Part shown: positions 34,435-44,906 of the stretch, one piece after another | How positions within the stretch are numbered: position 1 is the stretch's first letter | Layout of the letters: each line of letters starts with the position of its first letter | Source of the DNA: Actinoplanes lutulentus | GTDB taxonomy: Bacteria; Actinomycetota; Actinomycetes; Mycobacteriales; Micromonosporaceae | Length of the DNA: 64,000 nucleotides | NCBI RefSeq assembly: GCF_003259845.1 | Contig: NZ_QLMJ01000005.1 | Span: forward strand, 487,623-551,622 | Direction: 5' to 3' | Notes under the pieces: model-generated | What the model was told of the DNA's origin: nothing | The model's database searches: none | Seen by the model: the letters and a program-made list of their open reading frames with translations, nothing else | Made by a program: the position numbers and the translations under genes

Positions 34435-34439
34435 AGGCT
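34434..34439 (+). promoter_or_regulatory. -10 element of a leaderless apt promoter
   Basis: TAGGCT ends 8 nt before the GTG of apt, which has no ribosome site. It abuts the secF terminator. Confidence 0.5.
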
Positions 34440-34447
34440 GTCCGACC

Positions 34448-34999
34448 GTGACTACCGAAATCGTGACCGGCGACAGCGGCCCGGAACTGGCCGCAGTCGT
34501 CGCCGGAGGCACCGTCGACGTGCTGGACTTCCCCAAGCCCGGCATCGTCTTCAAGGACCTGATGCCGCTCTTCGGCGACGGACCGGCATTCAAGAGGGCC
34601 GTGGACGGCATCATCGCCCATCAGAGCCCCTTCGACGTGGTCGCCGGGGTCGAGGCCCGGGGCTTCCTGATCGCCGCCGCGATCGGGTACGCGACCGGCG
34701 CCGGCGTCGTCCCGGTACGCAAGGCCGGCAAACTGCCCCGGCCCGCCTTCTCCGCCTCGTACGCGCTCGAATACGGCGAGGCCACCCTGGAGGTGCACAA
34801 GGACGCTTTCGTGGCCGGACAGCGGGTCCTGGTGGTCGACGACGTGCTCGCCACCGGTGGCACGGCCGGCGCGGCGATCGACTTGGTGGAGCAGGCCGGC
34901 GGAATAGTGTCCGGTTTCTCGGTGCTGATGGAGCTGGGTTTTCTCGACGGACGTGAACGGCTCGGCAAGCGCCCGGTACACGCGCTGTTGACCGTTTGA
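34448..34999 (+). CDS. apt: Adenine phosphoribosyltransferase
   Basis: A 183-residue purine-salvage enzyme converting adenine and PRPP to AMP. The PRPP-binding motif VLVVDDVLATGGTAGAAI is intact, and VAGVEARGFLIAAAIG and VRKAGKLPRPAFSASYALEY are the adenine-specific signatures. The GTG at 34448 fits a leaderless transcript from TAGGCT. It lies between secF and relA, as in mycobacteria and Streptomyces, linking purine salvage with (p)ppGpp metabolism by position. Confidence 0.96.
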   Translation: MTTEIVTGDSGPELAAVVAGGTVDVLDFPKPGIVFKDLMPLFGDGPAFKRAVDGIIAHQSPFDVVAGVEARGFLIAAAIGYATGAGVVPVRKAGKLPRPAFSASYALEYGEATLEVHKDAFVAGQRVLVVDDVLATGGTAGAAIDLVEQAGGIVSGFSVLMELGFLDGRERLGKRPVHALLTV

Positions 35000-35158
35000 T
35001 CCCTCTTCGATGTTCTTCGCCCGGTCACCCTCGCGTATTCGTGGGTTCGGCCGGGCCATCCGGCAGGACGGTGCGGGTAAGATGGGCGGTCCAAGGTGAC
35101 CAACCCTGGCATGAACCGACTTCCACAGCCGGTTCCTAGCGAAGGTGTGAGGAGGCCG

Positions 35159-37577
<2,419 letters not shown>

Positions 37578-37579
<2 letters not shown>

Positions 37580-37615
37580 AAAAGGGGCGGCCTCCGTGAG
37601 GAGGCCGCCCCTTTT
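37578..37615. terminator. Bidirectional terminator between relA and the cyclophilin pair
   Basis: GGGGCGGCCTCC (37584-37595) and GGAGGCCGCCCC (37600-37611) form a perfect 12-bp stem with the loop GTGA. It is preceded by six A (37578-37583) and followed by TTTT, so it serves both convergent transcripts. Confidence 0.92.
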
Positions 37616-37624
37616 CCTAAATCC

Positions 37625-38623
37625 TTAGCTGACCGTCATCGTTTTGATGTCGAGTTCCTTCTTCGGGTGCCCGCCACCGGCGGAGGCGTCGAACGCGCCG
37701 TCGTCACCGGCCTTCACGACGTCCTTCACGATGTCGAGGCCCGTGGTGATCGTGCCGAGCAGCGTGTAGTTCGGCGAGAGCTGGGTGTCCTCGGAGACGA
37801 TGAAGAACTGGCTGCCGGTGCTGCCGGCCTGGCCGGTGTTCGCCATCGCGATCGAGCCGGCCGGGTACGGGTTAGTGGTGTCCGTCGGCAGGTTTTCCTC
37901 GACCATCGTGTAGCTGGGGCCGCCGGTGCCGTCGGTCTCGCGGTATCCCTTGCCGGTGGCGAACGGGTCGCCGCACTGCAGGACCTTGAAAGTGTCCTCG
38001 TTGACCAGGCGGTGGCACTTGGTGTTGTCGAGGAACTTCTTCTCGGCCAGGTGCTTGAAGCTGGCGCCGGTGCACGGCGCCTTCGCCAGGTCGATCGTCG
38101 CCGAGATCGCACCGAGGTTGGTGTCGAAGGTCAGCGTGCTGGTACCGACGTTCGGCACGGTGGTCGGCGGGAGGCCGACGTCCTTGACCTTGCCGCCGGT
38201 GGCCTCGTCGGCCGGGGTCCACGAGCAGGCGACGGTGCCGGCCGAAGCGGCCGCGGCAGTGTCTTTCGGGTCGTCCTTGAGCTGGTTCACCAGGACGACG
38301 GCCACGCCGGCGATGACCAGCACCGCGAGGGCGGCGCCGAAGATCGCCTGGTTACGGCGGCGCTTGCGTGCGGCCGTGGCCCGCTCGCCCATCTCCTTCT
38401 CGAGCCGGGCTCGCGCCGCCGCGCGCTGCCGGTCCTTGATCGACGACACGTCGTTCCTCCCACTGCTGGTCTCGTCCTGCGAACTCACGTCTGTCGCGCT
38501 CTCGTCCTGCGCACTCACGTCCGGCTCGCTCTCGTCCTGTGCGCTCACATCTGTAGCGCTGTTGGCTGTGAAGCCCTCGGCTGTGGAGCTCTCGGCTGTG
38601 GTGGCGTCATCGCGGGCGCTCAT
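37625..38623 (-). CDS. Membrane-anchored cyclophilin-type peptidyl-prolyl isomerase, second of pair
   Basis: A 332-residue protein. The cytoplasmic N-terminus carries a three-fold decapeptide repeat around DVSAQDES, then SSIKDRQRAAARARLEKEM, one transmembrane helix (AIFGAALAVLVIAGVAVVLV) and an external cyclophilin domain with KCHRLVNEDTFKVLQCGDP and GSTGSQFFIVSED. The catalytic Arg of the HR motif is present. The ATG at 38623 overlaps the upstream gene by 4 bp. An internal GTG at 38449 has a strong GGGAGGAACGAC site and would give a 274-residue form starting at SSIKDRQ, matching the paralogue's N-terminus; both starts may be used. It probably folds exported proteins. Confidence 0.85.
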   Translation of the reverse strand: MSARDDATTAESSTAEGFTANSATDVSAQDESEPDVSAQDESATDVSSQDETSSGRNDVSSIKDRQRAAARARLEKEMGERATAARKRRRNQAIFGAALAVLVIAGVAVVLVNQLKDDPKDTAAAASAGTVACSWTPADEATGGKVKDVGLPPTTVPNVGTSTLTFDTNLGAISATIDLAKAPCTGASFKHLAEKKFLDNTKCHRLVNEDTFKVLQCGDPFATGKGYRETDGTGGPSYTMVEENLPTDTTNPYPAGSIAMANTGQAGSTGSQFFIVSEDTQLSPNYTLLGTITTGLDIVKDVVKAGDDGAFDASAGGGHPKKELDIKTMTVS

Positions 38624-39480
38624 GACTGGTCCGCGCTGGCCGAAGGAGCGGCGGCGTCGGCCGTACCGACGGTCAGGGTCTGCACGGTGATCTTCTCCTT
38701 GGGCGTGACCTTCTCGCCGGCGTCACCCTCGACCGTGGGGATCTTGCCGATCTTCTCCAGGGTGTCGAGACCACCGGTGACGGTGCCGACGATCGAGTAC
38801 GCCGGGTCGGCCACCGTGAAGTCCTTGAAGAACATGAGGAACTGGCTGCCGTTGCTGCCCGGGGGGTTGCCGACCATCGCGACGGTGCCCTTGGGATAGG
38901 TCACCTCGGTGGCCGGGGCGGCGCTCGCACTGGGCGAGGGCTCCGGAGCGCCGTCCGGCAGGTTCTCGTCGTAGAAGCTGTACGTCGGCCCGCCGTTGCC
39001 GGTGCCGCTCGGGTCACCACAGCGCACCGCGCCGTCGGCGGTGATCTCGTGGCACGTGGTGTTGTCGAAGAACTTCTTGCCGGCCAGGAACGAGAAGCTG
39101 GCCGCGGCGCAGGTCGCGTTCTCCACGTCCATGCTGACCACGATCGGGTCACCCTTGTCGGTGGCGATCGTCATGGTCTCGGTGCCAGACTCCGGCAGAT
39201 CTTTCGTCGGGGGAGTACCGACCGCTTTCAGGTCGGTGTTGCTCGTCGCGTTCTGTGGCGTCCACAGACAGATGTCGCCGGCCTCGGTGTCGGTGGCGTC
39301 GTCGCTGTCGAAGGCGCCGCCCGCCCACGCGACACCCGCGATGATCAGCAGCAGCGCGAGGCCGGTGCCGACGCCTGCCGTGATGCGGCGGCGACGACGC
39401 TCGCTGACGGCTCGGCGGGCCTGTTGCCGATCGAATTTCGCCCGCGCGAGCTTGCGCTGCCGGTCCTTGCTGGGAGCCAC
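38620..39480 (-). CDS. Membrane-anchored cyclophilin-like protein, first of pair
   Basis: A 286-residue paralogue of the downstream gene. The N-terminus APSKDRQRKLARAKFDRQQ is followed by a basic patch, one helix (ITAGVGTGLALLLIIAGVAW) and an external cyclophilin fold with GSNGSQFLMFFKDF. The segment equivalent to the catalytic HR motif reads TTCHEITADGAVRCGDP: the Arg is replaced by Glu, so isomerase activity may be weak or lost. The GTG at 39480 is taken because family similarity begins there. In M. tuberculosis a single ppiB gene sits at this position beside relA. Confidence 0.85.
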   Translation of the reverse strand: MAPSKDRQRKLARAKFDRQQARRAVSERRRRRITAGVGTGLALLLIIAGVAWAGGAFDSDDATDTEAGDICLWTPQNATSNTDLKAVGTPPTKDLPESGTETMTIATDKGDPIVVSMDVENATCAAASFSFLAGKKFFDNTTCHEITADGAVRCGDPSGTGNGGPTYSFYDENLPDGAPEPSPSASAAPATEVTYPKGTVAMVGNPPGSNGSQFLMFFKDFTVADPAYSIVGTVTGGLDTLEKIGKIPTVEGDAGEKVTPKEKITVQTLTVGTADAAAPSASADQS

Positions 39481-39627
39481 CGAAAGCTGTCCCTTCCCTG
39501 TGTGTGTCAAGGGGTGCGGCACGCCACACGCCCGCAAGAGTGTACGGGTACCTCCTGGGAAAGTGGTGTGCGGCCGCCCGGCTAGGCTCGTTACGATTTA
39601 CCCCCGATTTGAGGGAGAGGCGTCATC

Positions 39628-40314
39628 GTGCTCGTCACCGGCTTTCCGGCCGAGGCCTTCGGCACCAACTGTTATGTGGTCGCCGCCGGTCCGGGCGAGC
39701 AATGCCTGATCGTCGATCCCGGCATCGGGGTGCTCGACCAGCTGGAGGAGACCCTCGCCCAGCACCGGCTGCACCCGGCCGCGGTGCTGCTCACGCACGG
39801 GCACCTCGATCACACCTTCTCCGTCGCGCCGGTCTGCGGGGCGCGCGGCATCACGGCGTACGTGCACCCGGCCGACCTGGAGATGCTGGCCGACCCGGCG
39901 AAAGGGCTGAGCGCCGATCTGACTCAGATGTTCGGTGGCCGCCTGCAATACACGGCGCCGGACGACGTCGCCGAGCTGACCGACGGCGCGGTGCTGAGCA
40001 TCGCCGGCTTGGAGATCACCGTCGATCACGCCCCTGGCCATACCGGCGGGTCGGTGCTGTTCCGGACTCCGGGAGAGGACGCCGAGGAGATCTGCTTCTC
40101 CGGGGACGTCCTCTTCGCGGGGTCGATCGGGCGCACCGACCTGCCGGGCGGCAACACGACGACGATGATGACCAGCCTGCGGGACAAGATCCTGCCGCTG
40201 GCCGACGAGACCGTCGTACTGCCCGGCCACGGACCGGCCACCACCATCGGCCGTGAGCGCGCGTCGAACCCGTACCTGCGGGAGCTGACCGCTGCGCCGC
40301 GCCGAGGTCTGTAG
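39628..40314 (+). CDS. MBL-fold metallo-hydrolase (glyoxalase II-like)
   Basis: A 228-residue metallo-beta-lactamase-fold hydrolase. The metal motif LLTHGHLDHTFS, the later DHAPGHTGGSVLF, the Asp in CFSGDVLFAGSIGRTDLPGG and VVLPGHGPATTIGRE give the complete set of zinc or iron ligands. The GTG at 39628 follows GAGGGAGAGGCGTCATC, and TAGGCT near 39581 is a possible -10. It precedes hisS by 19 bp, the order of M. tuberculosis Rv2581c-hisS. A glyoxalase II-like thioesterase role is likely, but the substrate in mycothiol-using bacteria is not known. Confidence 0.88.
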   Translation: MLVTGFPAEAFGTNCYVVAAGPGEQCLIVDPGIGVLDQLEETLAQHRLHPAAVLLTHGHLDHTFSVAPVCGARGITAYVHPADLEMLADPAKGLSADLTQMFGGRLQYTAPDDVAELTDGAVLSIAGLEITVDHAPGHTGGSVLFRTPGEDAEEICFSGDVLFAGSIGRTDLPGGNTTTMMTSLRDKILPLADETVVLPGHGPATTIGRERASNPYLRELTAAPRRGL

Positions 40315-40333
40315 AAAAACGGAGAAACACACA

Positions 40334-41647
40334 GTGCCCATTTCCGGCTTCCCCGAATGGCTGCCGTCGCAGCGCATGATCGAGCAGTACACGCTCGACA
40401 AGATCCGTTCCACCTTCGAGCTCTACGGTTTCGCCCCGCTCGAGACGCGTGCCGTCGAGCCGATCGAGACCCTGCTGTCCAAGGGCGAGACGTCCAAGGA
40501 GGTCTACCTCCTGCGTCGCCTCCAGGGCGAGGACGACCCGAAGAAGGAGGACCAGCTCGGCCTCCACTTCGACCTGACCGTGCCGTTCGCCCGGTTCGTC
40601 ACGGAGAACCACGGCAAGCTGCAGTTCCCGTTCCGCCGTTACCAGATCCAGAAGGTGTGGCGGGGCGAGCGGCCGCAGGAGGGCCGGTACCGCGAGTTCC
40701 TCCAGGCTGACATCGACGTGGTCAACCGGGACACGCTGCCGTTCCACTTCGACACCGAGATGCCCCTGGTGATCGGCGACGCGTTCCGCTCGCTGCCGAT
40801 CCCGCAGGCGATCATCCAGGTCAACAACCGCAAGGTGTGCGAGGGCTTCTACCGCGGCCTCGGCCTGGAGGACACCGCCCAGGTCCTGCGCACGGTGGAC
40901 AAGCTCGACAAGATCGGCCCGGAGAAGGTGGCAGCCGCTCTGATCGAGACGGCGGGTGCGACCGACGCACAGGCGCAGGCCTGCCTGAAATTAGCCGAAA
41001 TTTCAACATCTGACGCCTCCTTCGTGGACCTGGTCAGAGCTCTCGGCGTCACCGACCCGCTGCTCGACGAGGGCCTCGACGAACTGCGACAGGTCGTCGA
41101 AGCCGCCAACGAGCACGCCCCCGGCCTGATCCGCGCCGAACTCAAGATCGCCCGCGGCCTCGACTACTACACCGGCACGGTCTACGAAACCCAGCTCCAG
41201 GGATACGAGCGCTTCGGCTCGATCTGCTCCGGCGGCCGTTACGAGACCCTTGCCTCGGTCGGCAACACCCGCTTCCCCGGCGTCGGCATCTCGATCGGCG
41301 TCTCCCGGATGCTCGGCATCCTCTTCGGCCAGAACGCGCTGACCGTCTCCCGCTCGGTCCCGACCGCCGTCGTGATCGCCCTCCCCAGCGAGGACGAACG
41401 CACCAACTGCGAACGCATCGCCACCAGCCTGCGCAAACGCGGCATCCCCACCGAAGTCGCACCCACCGCCGCCAAATTCGGCAAGCAGATCCAATTCGCC
41501 GACCGCCGCGGCATCCCCTTCGTCTGGTTCCCCACCGCCGAAGGCCACCAGGTCAAGGACATCCGCTCCGGCGAGCAGACCGAAGCCGACCCCGCCACCT
41601 GGACCCCACCCACCGAAGACCTCAAACCCCAGATCAAAGGCCTTTAA
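40334..41647 (+). CDS. hisS: Histidyl-tRNA synthetase
   Basis: A 437-residue class II synthetase charging tRNA-His. Motif 2 reads RYQIQKVWRGERPQEGRYREF, the histidine-binding motifs are ARGLDYYTGTVYE and GSICSGGRYE, and motif 3 is PGVGISIGVSRML. The C-terminal anticodon-binding domain is complete. The N-terminal SGFPEWLPSQRMIEQYTLD and the HFDLTVPFARF segment belong to the actinobacterial and eukaryote-like branch. The GTG at 40334 follows CGGAGAAACACACA. It closes the conserved block; the repeat-rich gap B follows. Confidence 0.97.
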   Translation: MPISGFPEWLPSQRMIEQYTLDKIRSTFELYGFAPLETRAVEPIETLLSKGETSKEVYLLRRLQGEDDPKKEDQLGLHFDLTVPFARFVTENHGKLQFPFRRYQIQKVWRGERPQEGRYREFLQADIDVVNRDTLPFHFDTEMPLVIGDAFRSLPIPQAIIQVNNRKVCEGFYRGLGLEDTAQVLRTVDKLDKIGPEKVAAALIETAGATDAQAQACLKLAEISTSDASFVDLVRALGVTDPLLDEGLDELRQVVEAANEHAPGLIRAELKIARGLDYYTGTVYETQLQGYERFGSICSGGRYETLASVGNTRFPGVGISIGVSRMLGILFGQNALTVSRSVPTAVVIALPSEDERTNCERIATSLRKRGIPTEVAPTAAKFGKQIQFADRRGIPFVWFPTAEGHQVKDIRSGEQTEADPATWTPPTEDLKPQIKGL

Positions 41648-41740
41648 AAGTACGCACAACGCCAGGCACCCCGGTTCCGAGGCGCCTGACGCCCGTCCCC
41701 CCGGCGCCCGCCGGCGCCACCCCCGCCGCCCCCTCACCGC

Positions 41741-41796
41741 CGAGCCGTAGCCCACATAGGTCATCCACCCCGATGACCTGCCTGAGCGACGGCTCG
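41741..41796. repeat. AGCCGTAGC-type imperfect palindrome, first gap B copy
   Basis: The left arm CGAGCCGTAGCCCACATAGG continues to 41765; the right arm starts GATGACCTGCCTGAGCGACG at 41772. There are five mismatches in 25 bp and a 6-nt loop (CACCCC). The mismatches within GTAGCCCA/TGAGCGAC are the same as in the gap A copy. Confidence 0.8.
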
Positions 41797-41958
41797 CCCC
41801 GGGGCCGGCCTACCCCGGGGCCGGCTTGCTCCGGGGCCGGCTTGCTCGGCGGCTGGCTCGCCGGGCGGCCGGCTTGCTCCGCGGCGGCTTGCCCTGCGGC
41901 CGGTCCGGTTCCTCGGGCTGAGGCTTGCGTCAGCACGTCGCGTGCGCCTCGCCGGTGC

Positions 41959-42009
41959 GTGTCGAGTTCGGGCGTGTATCGAGGCGTGTATCGAGCCTGA
42001 AGTCGACAC
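41959..42009. repeat. Expanded 51-bp unit of the GTGTCGA...TCGACAC family
   Basis: It begins GTGTCGAGTTCGGG and ends CCTGAAGTCGACAC; the middle contains a duplicated GCGTGTATCGAG. It lies 117 bp before the regular array and looks like a diverged relative. Confidence 0.7.
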
Positions 42010-42126
42010 GGCCGGGCGGCTCGCGATGTGCAACGAGCCCGGCAAACGCCTTCAGATGCCGATCGTGGTCCCCGAACCACACTCCGATGGGAACCACGGC
42101 CCAAGATCGCGCCGGCCAGGGCGGGT

Positions 42127-42351
42127 GTGTCGACTTCGGGTTCGCTACGCCCCCAAACTCGACACGCACCCCGCGAACAGCCCGCCCCGTGTCGATTCCG
42201 GGTTCGCTACGCGCCTTAACTCGACACGCACCTCGTGGATCGCCTGCTCTGTGTCGAGTTCGGGTTCGCTACGCGCCTTAACTCGACACGCACCCCGGGG
42301 ATCGCCTGCCTTGTGTCGATTTGGGGTGCGATTCGCGCCTTAACTCGACAC
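42127..42351. repeat. Four-unit, 62-bp-period palindromic array
   Basis: Units at 42127-42165, 42189-42227, 42251-42289 and 42313-42351 are each exactly 39 bp and start exactly 62 bp apart. All begin GTGTCGA and end TCGACAC; the third has perfect 10-bp arms GTGTCGAGTT/AACTCGACAC. The 23-bp linkers start GCACC or, after the last unit, ACACC, and two of the three share ATCGCCTGC. The cores resemble CGGGTTCGCTACGCGCCTT. Confidence 0.92.
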
Positions 42352-42454
42352 ACACCGGGCGGGTGCTCGCGGTGTGATGGCGTCGGCCCCCGCCGAGTGG
42401 ACCGGGCCCGGCCGCTGGGGTGGGACAGTCGCTGGAACGACGCGGCTGCTGGGC

Positions 42455-42512
42455 GCGAGCCGTAGCTCAGATAGGTCATCAGCTCCGATGACCTATCTGA
42501 GCTACGGCTCGC
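42455..42512. repeat. Perfect palindrome with 26-bp arms
   Basis: The left arm runs 42455-42480 (beginning GCGAGCCGTAGCTCAGATAG) and the right arm 42487-42512, with the loop AGCTCC. The arms are exact complements. The right arm's GGCTCGC also forms the start of the adjoining 18-bp tandem repeat. Confidence 0.93.
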
Positions 42513-42596
42513 CCCGGCAACGAGGCTCGCCCCGGCAACGAGGCTCGCCCCGGCAACGAGGCTCGCTCCGGCAACGAGGCCCCCGGCGACGAGGCG
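42506..42596. repeat. 18-bp tandem repeat, four to five copies
   Basis: GGCTCGCCCCGGCAACGA occurs at 42506, 42524 and 42542, with one substitution at 42560 and a degenerate copy at 42578. The exactness of the first three suggests recent expansion. Confidence 0.9.
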
Positions 42597-42746
42597 CGGT
42601 GGGGACGAGGCCTGCGGCGGCAGCGTGTGCCCGGCTGCCGTTCGACGGCACGCGTTCTCCGGTGGGCGGCTACCTCAGTTGGGCAGCCGGGTCACTGCTG
42701 TCTTGTGGGAGCTGGGGCGGCGGGGGCCGCGGCCGGTTGGGAAGGG

Positions 42747-44336
42747 CTAGGGCTCGGTTCGGGTGGTGGCGGCCAGGAGGTGGGTGACTGTGGGTGGGGA
42801 GTCGGCCAGTGCGACGGCCTGCTGTTCGGACTGCTCGTCGGTTTCGGTGAGGCGGCCCTCGTGCTGGCGCAGGTGCTCGTCCCAGGTGGGCACCAGGTAG
42901 ACCTCGACGAACGTGTCCGGGGCCTCGCCGTCGCGGAACAATCCCCACTGCGTCGCCCCGGTGCGCAGCCGTGAGCCGCGCACGCGTTGCATGGCGGCGG
43001 TGAAGGCGGTGACGTTCTCCGGCCGGACGCGGTACGACGCCGAGATCAGGATCGGGCCGTCCTCCAGGCCGGGCTGGTACATCAGGTGGGGCTCCGGCCA
43101 GTAGACCGCCGGGGTGTTGTCGTCGTTCTCGTGGGTGTGTACCGGCCATACGCGTACCAAAAGGAGGCCCGCAAGCATCAGTGCCGCGGCCGTGGCAAAG
43201 GCGTGGTCGAGGCCGAAGGCCGAGGCGAACTGGCCCCAGAGCAGCGCGCCCGCGGCCTGACCGCCGGCGAAGACCAGCTGGTAGATCGCGAGCGCGCGGG
43301 CGCGGACCCAGTTGGGGAGGAAGAGCTGCATGGCGGCATTCATCCGGGAGACCAGCATCATCCAGGCCAGGCCGGCCAGGACCAGCGCGGGGATCACCGC
43401 GATCACGTGCGGGACCAGCGCGACGACGAGCAGCGCGAGGCCGTAGACGAGGCCGGTGGAGACGATCATCAGGTTGGTGCTGAGCAGCCGGCGTGCACGG
43501 GGCATGAGCAGGGCGCCGGCGATCGCGCCGATGCCGAGCGCGGCCAGCAGGATGCCGTAACCCTGAGCGCCCATGCCGAGCTCCTGGCGGGCCACCACCG
43601 GCAGCAGCGCCCAGATCACGCTGCCCGGCAGGACGAACAGCAGCACCCGGCCGAGGATCCGGCGCACCACCGGTGACCAGCGCACATAGCGTTCGCCGGC
43701 GCGCAGCGCGGAACCGAACCGCTCGGCGTGCCCGGTCGGCGGCCGCGACGGGCGGCGCCACCGCAGCAGGACCAGCGCGAAGATCGCGAAGGAGAGCGCA
43801 TTCAGTCCGAACACGACGGCCGAGCCGAACTGCGCCACCAGCAGACCGCCGACAGCGGGACCGGCCGAGCGCGCCAGGTTCGTGTTGACCGCGCCGAGCG
43901 CGGACGCGGACGGCAGCTGATCGTGCGGCACCACCTCGGGGATCACCGCCTGCCAGGACGGCAGCGTGAGTGCCTGACCGACACCGAGAAGAAAGGTGAA
44001 GACCAGCAACAGCGGAGGATCGAGGTGGTCCAGCGCCGCGAGCGCGGTCAAGGTCGCTGCCACGACAAAGAGCCCCAGCTGTACGCCGAGCAGCAACCGC
44101 CGCCGGTCCAGTGCGTCGGCGATCGTCCCGGATGGCAACGCGAACAACAGCACCGGCAGGGTGGTGACGGCCTGCACGAGACTGGTCCAGGTCGCGGCGT
44201 CCGGTTCGTGGACGACCAGCCACTGCGCGCCGACGGTCTGCATCCAGGTGCCGGCGTTGCTCGCGAGGACGGCCAGCCAGAGCATCCGGAACACCGGGTT
44301 CCGCAGTGGCGTCCACGGGGTGTCGGTAACGGTCAC
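42747..44336 (-). CDS. MFS exporter with C-terminal ABM-like domain
   Basis: A 529-residue transporter. The start WTPLRNPVFRMLWLAVLASN and the twelve hydrophobic helices belong to the MFS_3 (enterobactin-exporter-like) group, which pumps siderophores or drugs out of the cell. The last ~110 residues (ISASYRVRPENVTAFTAAMQ, then GLFRDGEAPDTFVEVYLVPT) form a soluble domain resembling antibiotic-biosynthesis monooxygenases, a known fusion in this family. I chose the GTG at 44336, seven bases after TACCTT (leaderless); an upstream ATG at 44411 overlaps the HxlR gene. It lies directly downstream of that regulator on the same strand. Confidence 0.87.
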   Translation of the reverse strand: MTVTDTPWTPLRNPVFRMLWLAVLASNAGTWMQTVGAQWLVVHEPDAATWTSLVQAVTTLPVLLFALPSGTIADALDRRRLLLGVQLGLFVVAATLTALAALDHLDPPLLLVFTFLLGVGQALTLPSWQAVIPEVVPHDQLPSASALGAVNTNLARSAGPAVGGLLVAQFGSAVVFGLNALSFAIFALVLLRWRRPSRPPTGHAERFGSALRAGERYVRWSPVVRRILGRVLLFVLPGSVIWALLPVVARQELGMGAQGYGILLAALGIGAIAGALLMPRARRLLSTNLMIVSTGLVYGLALLVVALVPHVIAVIPALVLAGLAWMMLVSRMNAAMQLFLPNWVRARALAIYQLVFAGGQAAGALLWGQFASAFGLDHAFATAAALMLAGLLLVRVWPVHTHENDDNTPAVYWPEPHLMYQPGLEDGPILISASYRVRPENVTAFTAAMQRVRGSRLRTGATQWGLFRDGEAPDTFVEVYLVPTWDEHLRQHEGRLTETDEQSEQQAVALADSPPTVTHLLAATTRTEP

Positions 44337-44364
44337 GAGTGGCAAGGTACCCAGCCGGGCCCTG

Positions 44365-44850
44365 TCAGGTGCGTCGATGTGCTCCAGGTCCCGGCTGGGG
44401 CAGGACGGCACGGTTGTCGCCGACGTCGTGCCCGTCCGCGCAGTGCAGCCCGACCTGCATCTCGGCGCCGCAGTCGCGGTGGGCGTACCGGATCGGGGGG
44501 CCTTCCGGGTCGGCCAGGTACCGGTTGCCCCACTCGGTCACGGCGATCAGCATCGGATAAAGGTCGAGTCCCTTCTCGGTCAGCCGATATTCGTGGCGGA
44601 CCCGCGCGCCGGGCTCCTGATAGGGCTCGCGCCGCAGCACACCGTGCTCGACCAGCATGGCGAGCCGGTTTGTCAGCACCTGGCGGGGGATGCCGGTGCG
44701 GACACGCATGTCGTCGAAGCGCCGGATGCCGTTGAAGACGTCACGCAGCACCACGACGGTCCAGCGCTCGCCGAGGATCTCCATGGCCCGGGCGAGCGTG
44801 CAGTTGTCGACGGACCACTCGAGCGCGGGGGGTGTGACATGTCCGACCAT
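44365..44850 (-). CDS. HxlR-family transcriptional regulator
   Basis: A 161-residue MarR-like winged-helix protein. CTLARAMEILGERWTVVVLR at the N-terminus and GIRRFDDMRVRTGIPRQVLT plus RLTEKGLDLYPMLIAVTEWG are the HxlR signature; the first Cys is the redox-sensing position of some family members. The C-terminus has an extra Cys/His-containing tail (HRDCGAEMQVGLHCADGHD). The ATG at 44850 lies 7 nt after TAGCCT, again leaderless. It is divergent from a thioesterase gene and immediately upstream of the MFS exporter, either of which could be its target. Confidence 0.9.
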   Translation of the reverse strand: MVGHVTPPALEWSVDNCTLARAMEILGERWTVVVLRDVFNGIRRFDDMRVRTGIPRQVLTNRLAMLVEHGVLRREPYQEPGARVRHEYRLTEKGLDLYPMLIAVTEWGNRYLADPEGPPIRYAHRDCGAEMQVGLHCADGHDVGDNRAVLPQPGPGAHRRT

Positions 44851-44906
44851 GCCGTCGAGGCTAAGTCTCGTTGACAGACGCAGCAAGCCGATGCCAGCCT
44901 GAATCC

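Larger units (their letters stand above)
41648..42746. repeat. Repeat-dense convergent intergenic gap B
   Basis: About 1.1 kb between the convergent hisS and MFS genes with no credible gene. In order it holds an imperfect AGCCGTAGC palindrome (41741-41796), degenerate CCGGGGCCGGCTTGCTC-type tandem repeats (about 41797-41912), a diverged 51-bp unit (41959-42009), four regular units with a 62-bp period (42127-42351), a perfect 26-bp-arm palindrome (42455-42512) and an 18-bp tandem repeat (42506-42596). Reading frames through it give only repetitive peptides. Confidence 0.85.

Noticed and set aside
38450..38623. Treating the region before 38449 as non-coding
   Set aside because: The ATGA overlap with the upstream gene and the mainly synonymous differences among the decapeptide repeats favour translation, so the longer start was kept with the shorter one noted.
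42127..42351. CRISPR array
   Set aside because: Units are 39 bp with a constant 23-bp interval, but the linkers are themselves similar, there are only four units with drifting cores, and no cas gene is near. A tandem palindromic repeat explains it better.
41925..42465. Repetitive-peptide reading frames in gap B
   Set aside because: The frames are open on both strands and in several phases only because the 62-bp repeats and high GC avoid stops; no ribosome site or stable codon pattern is seen.
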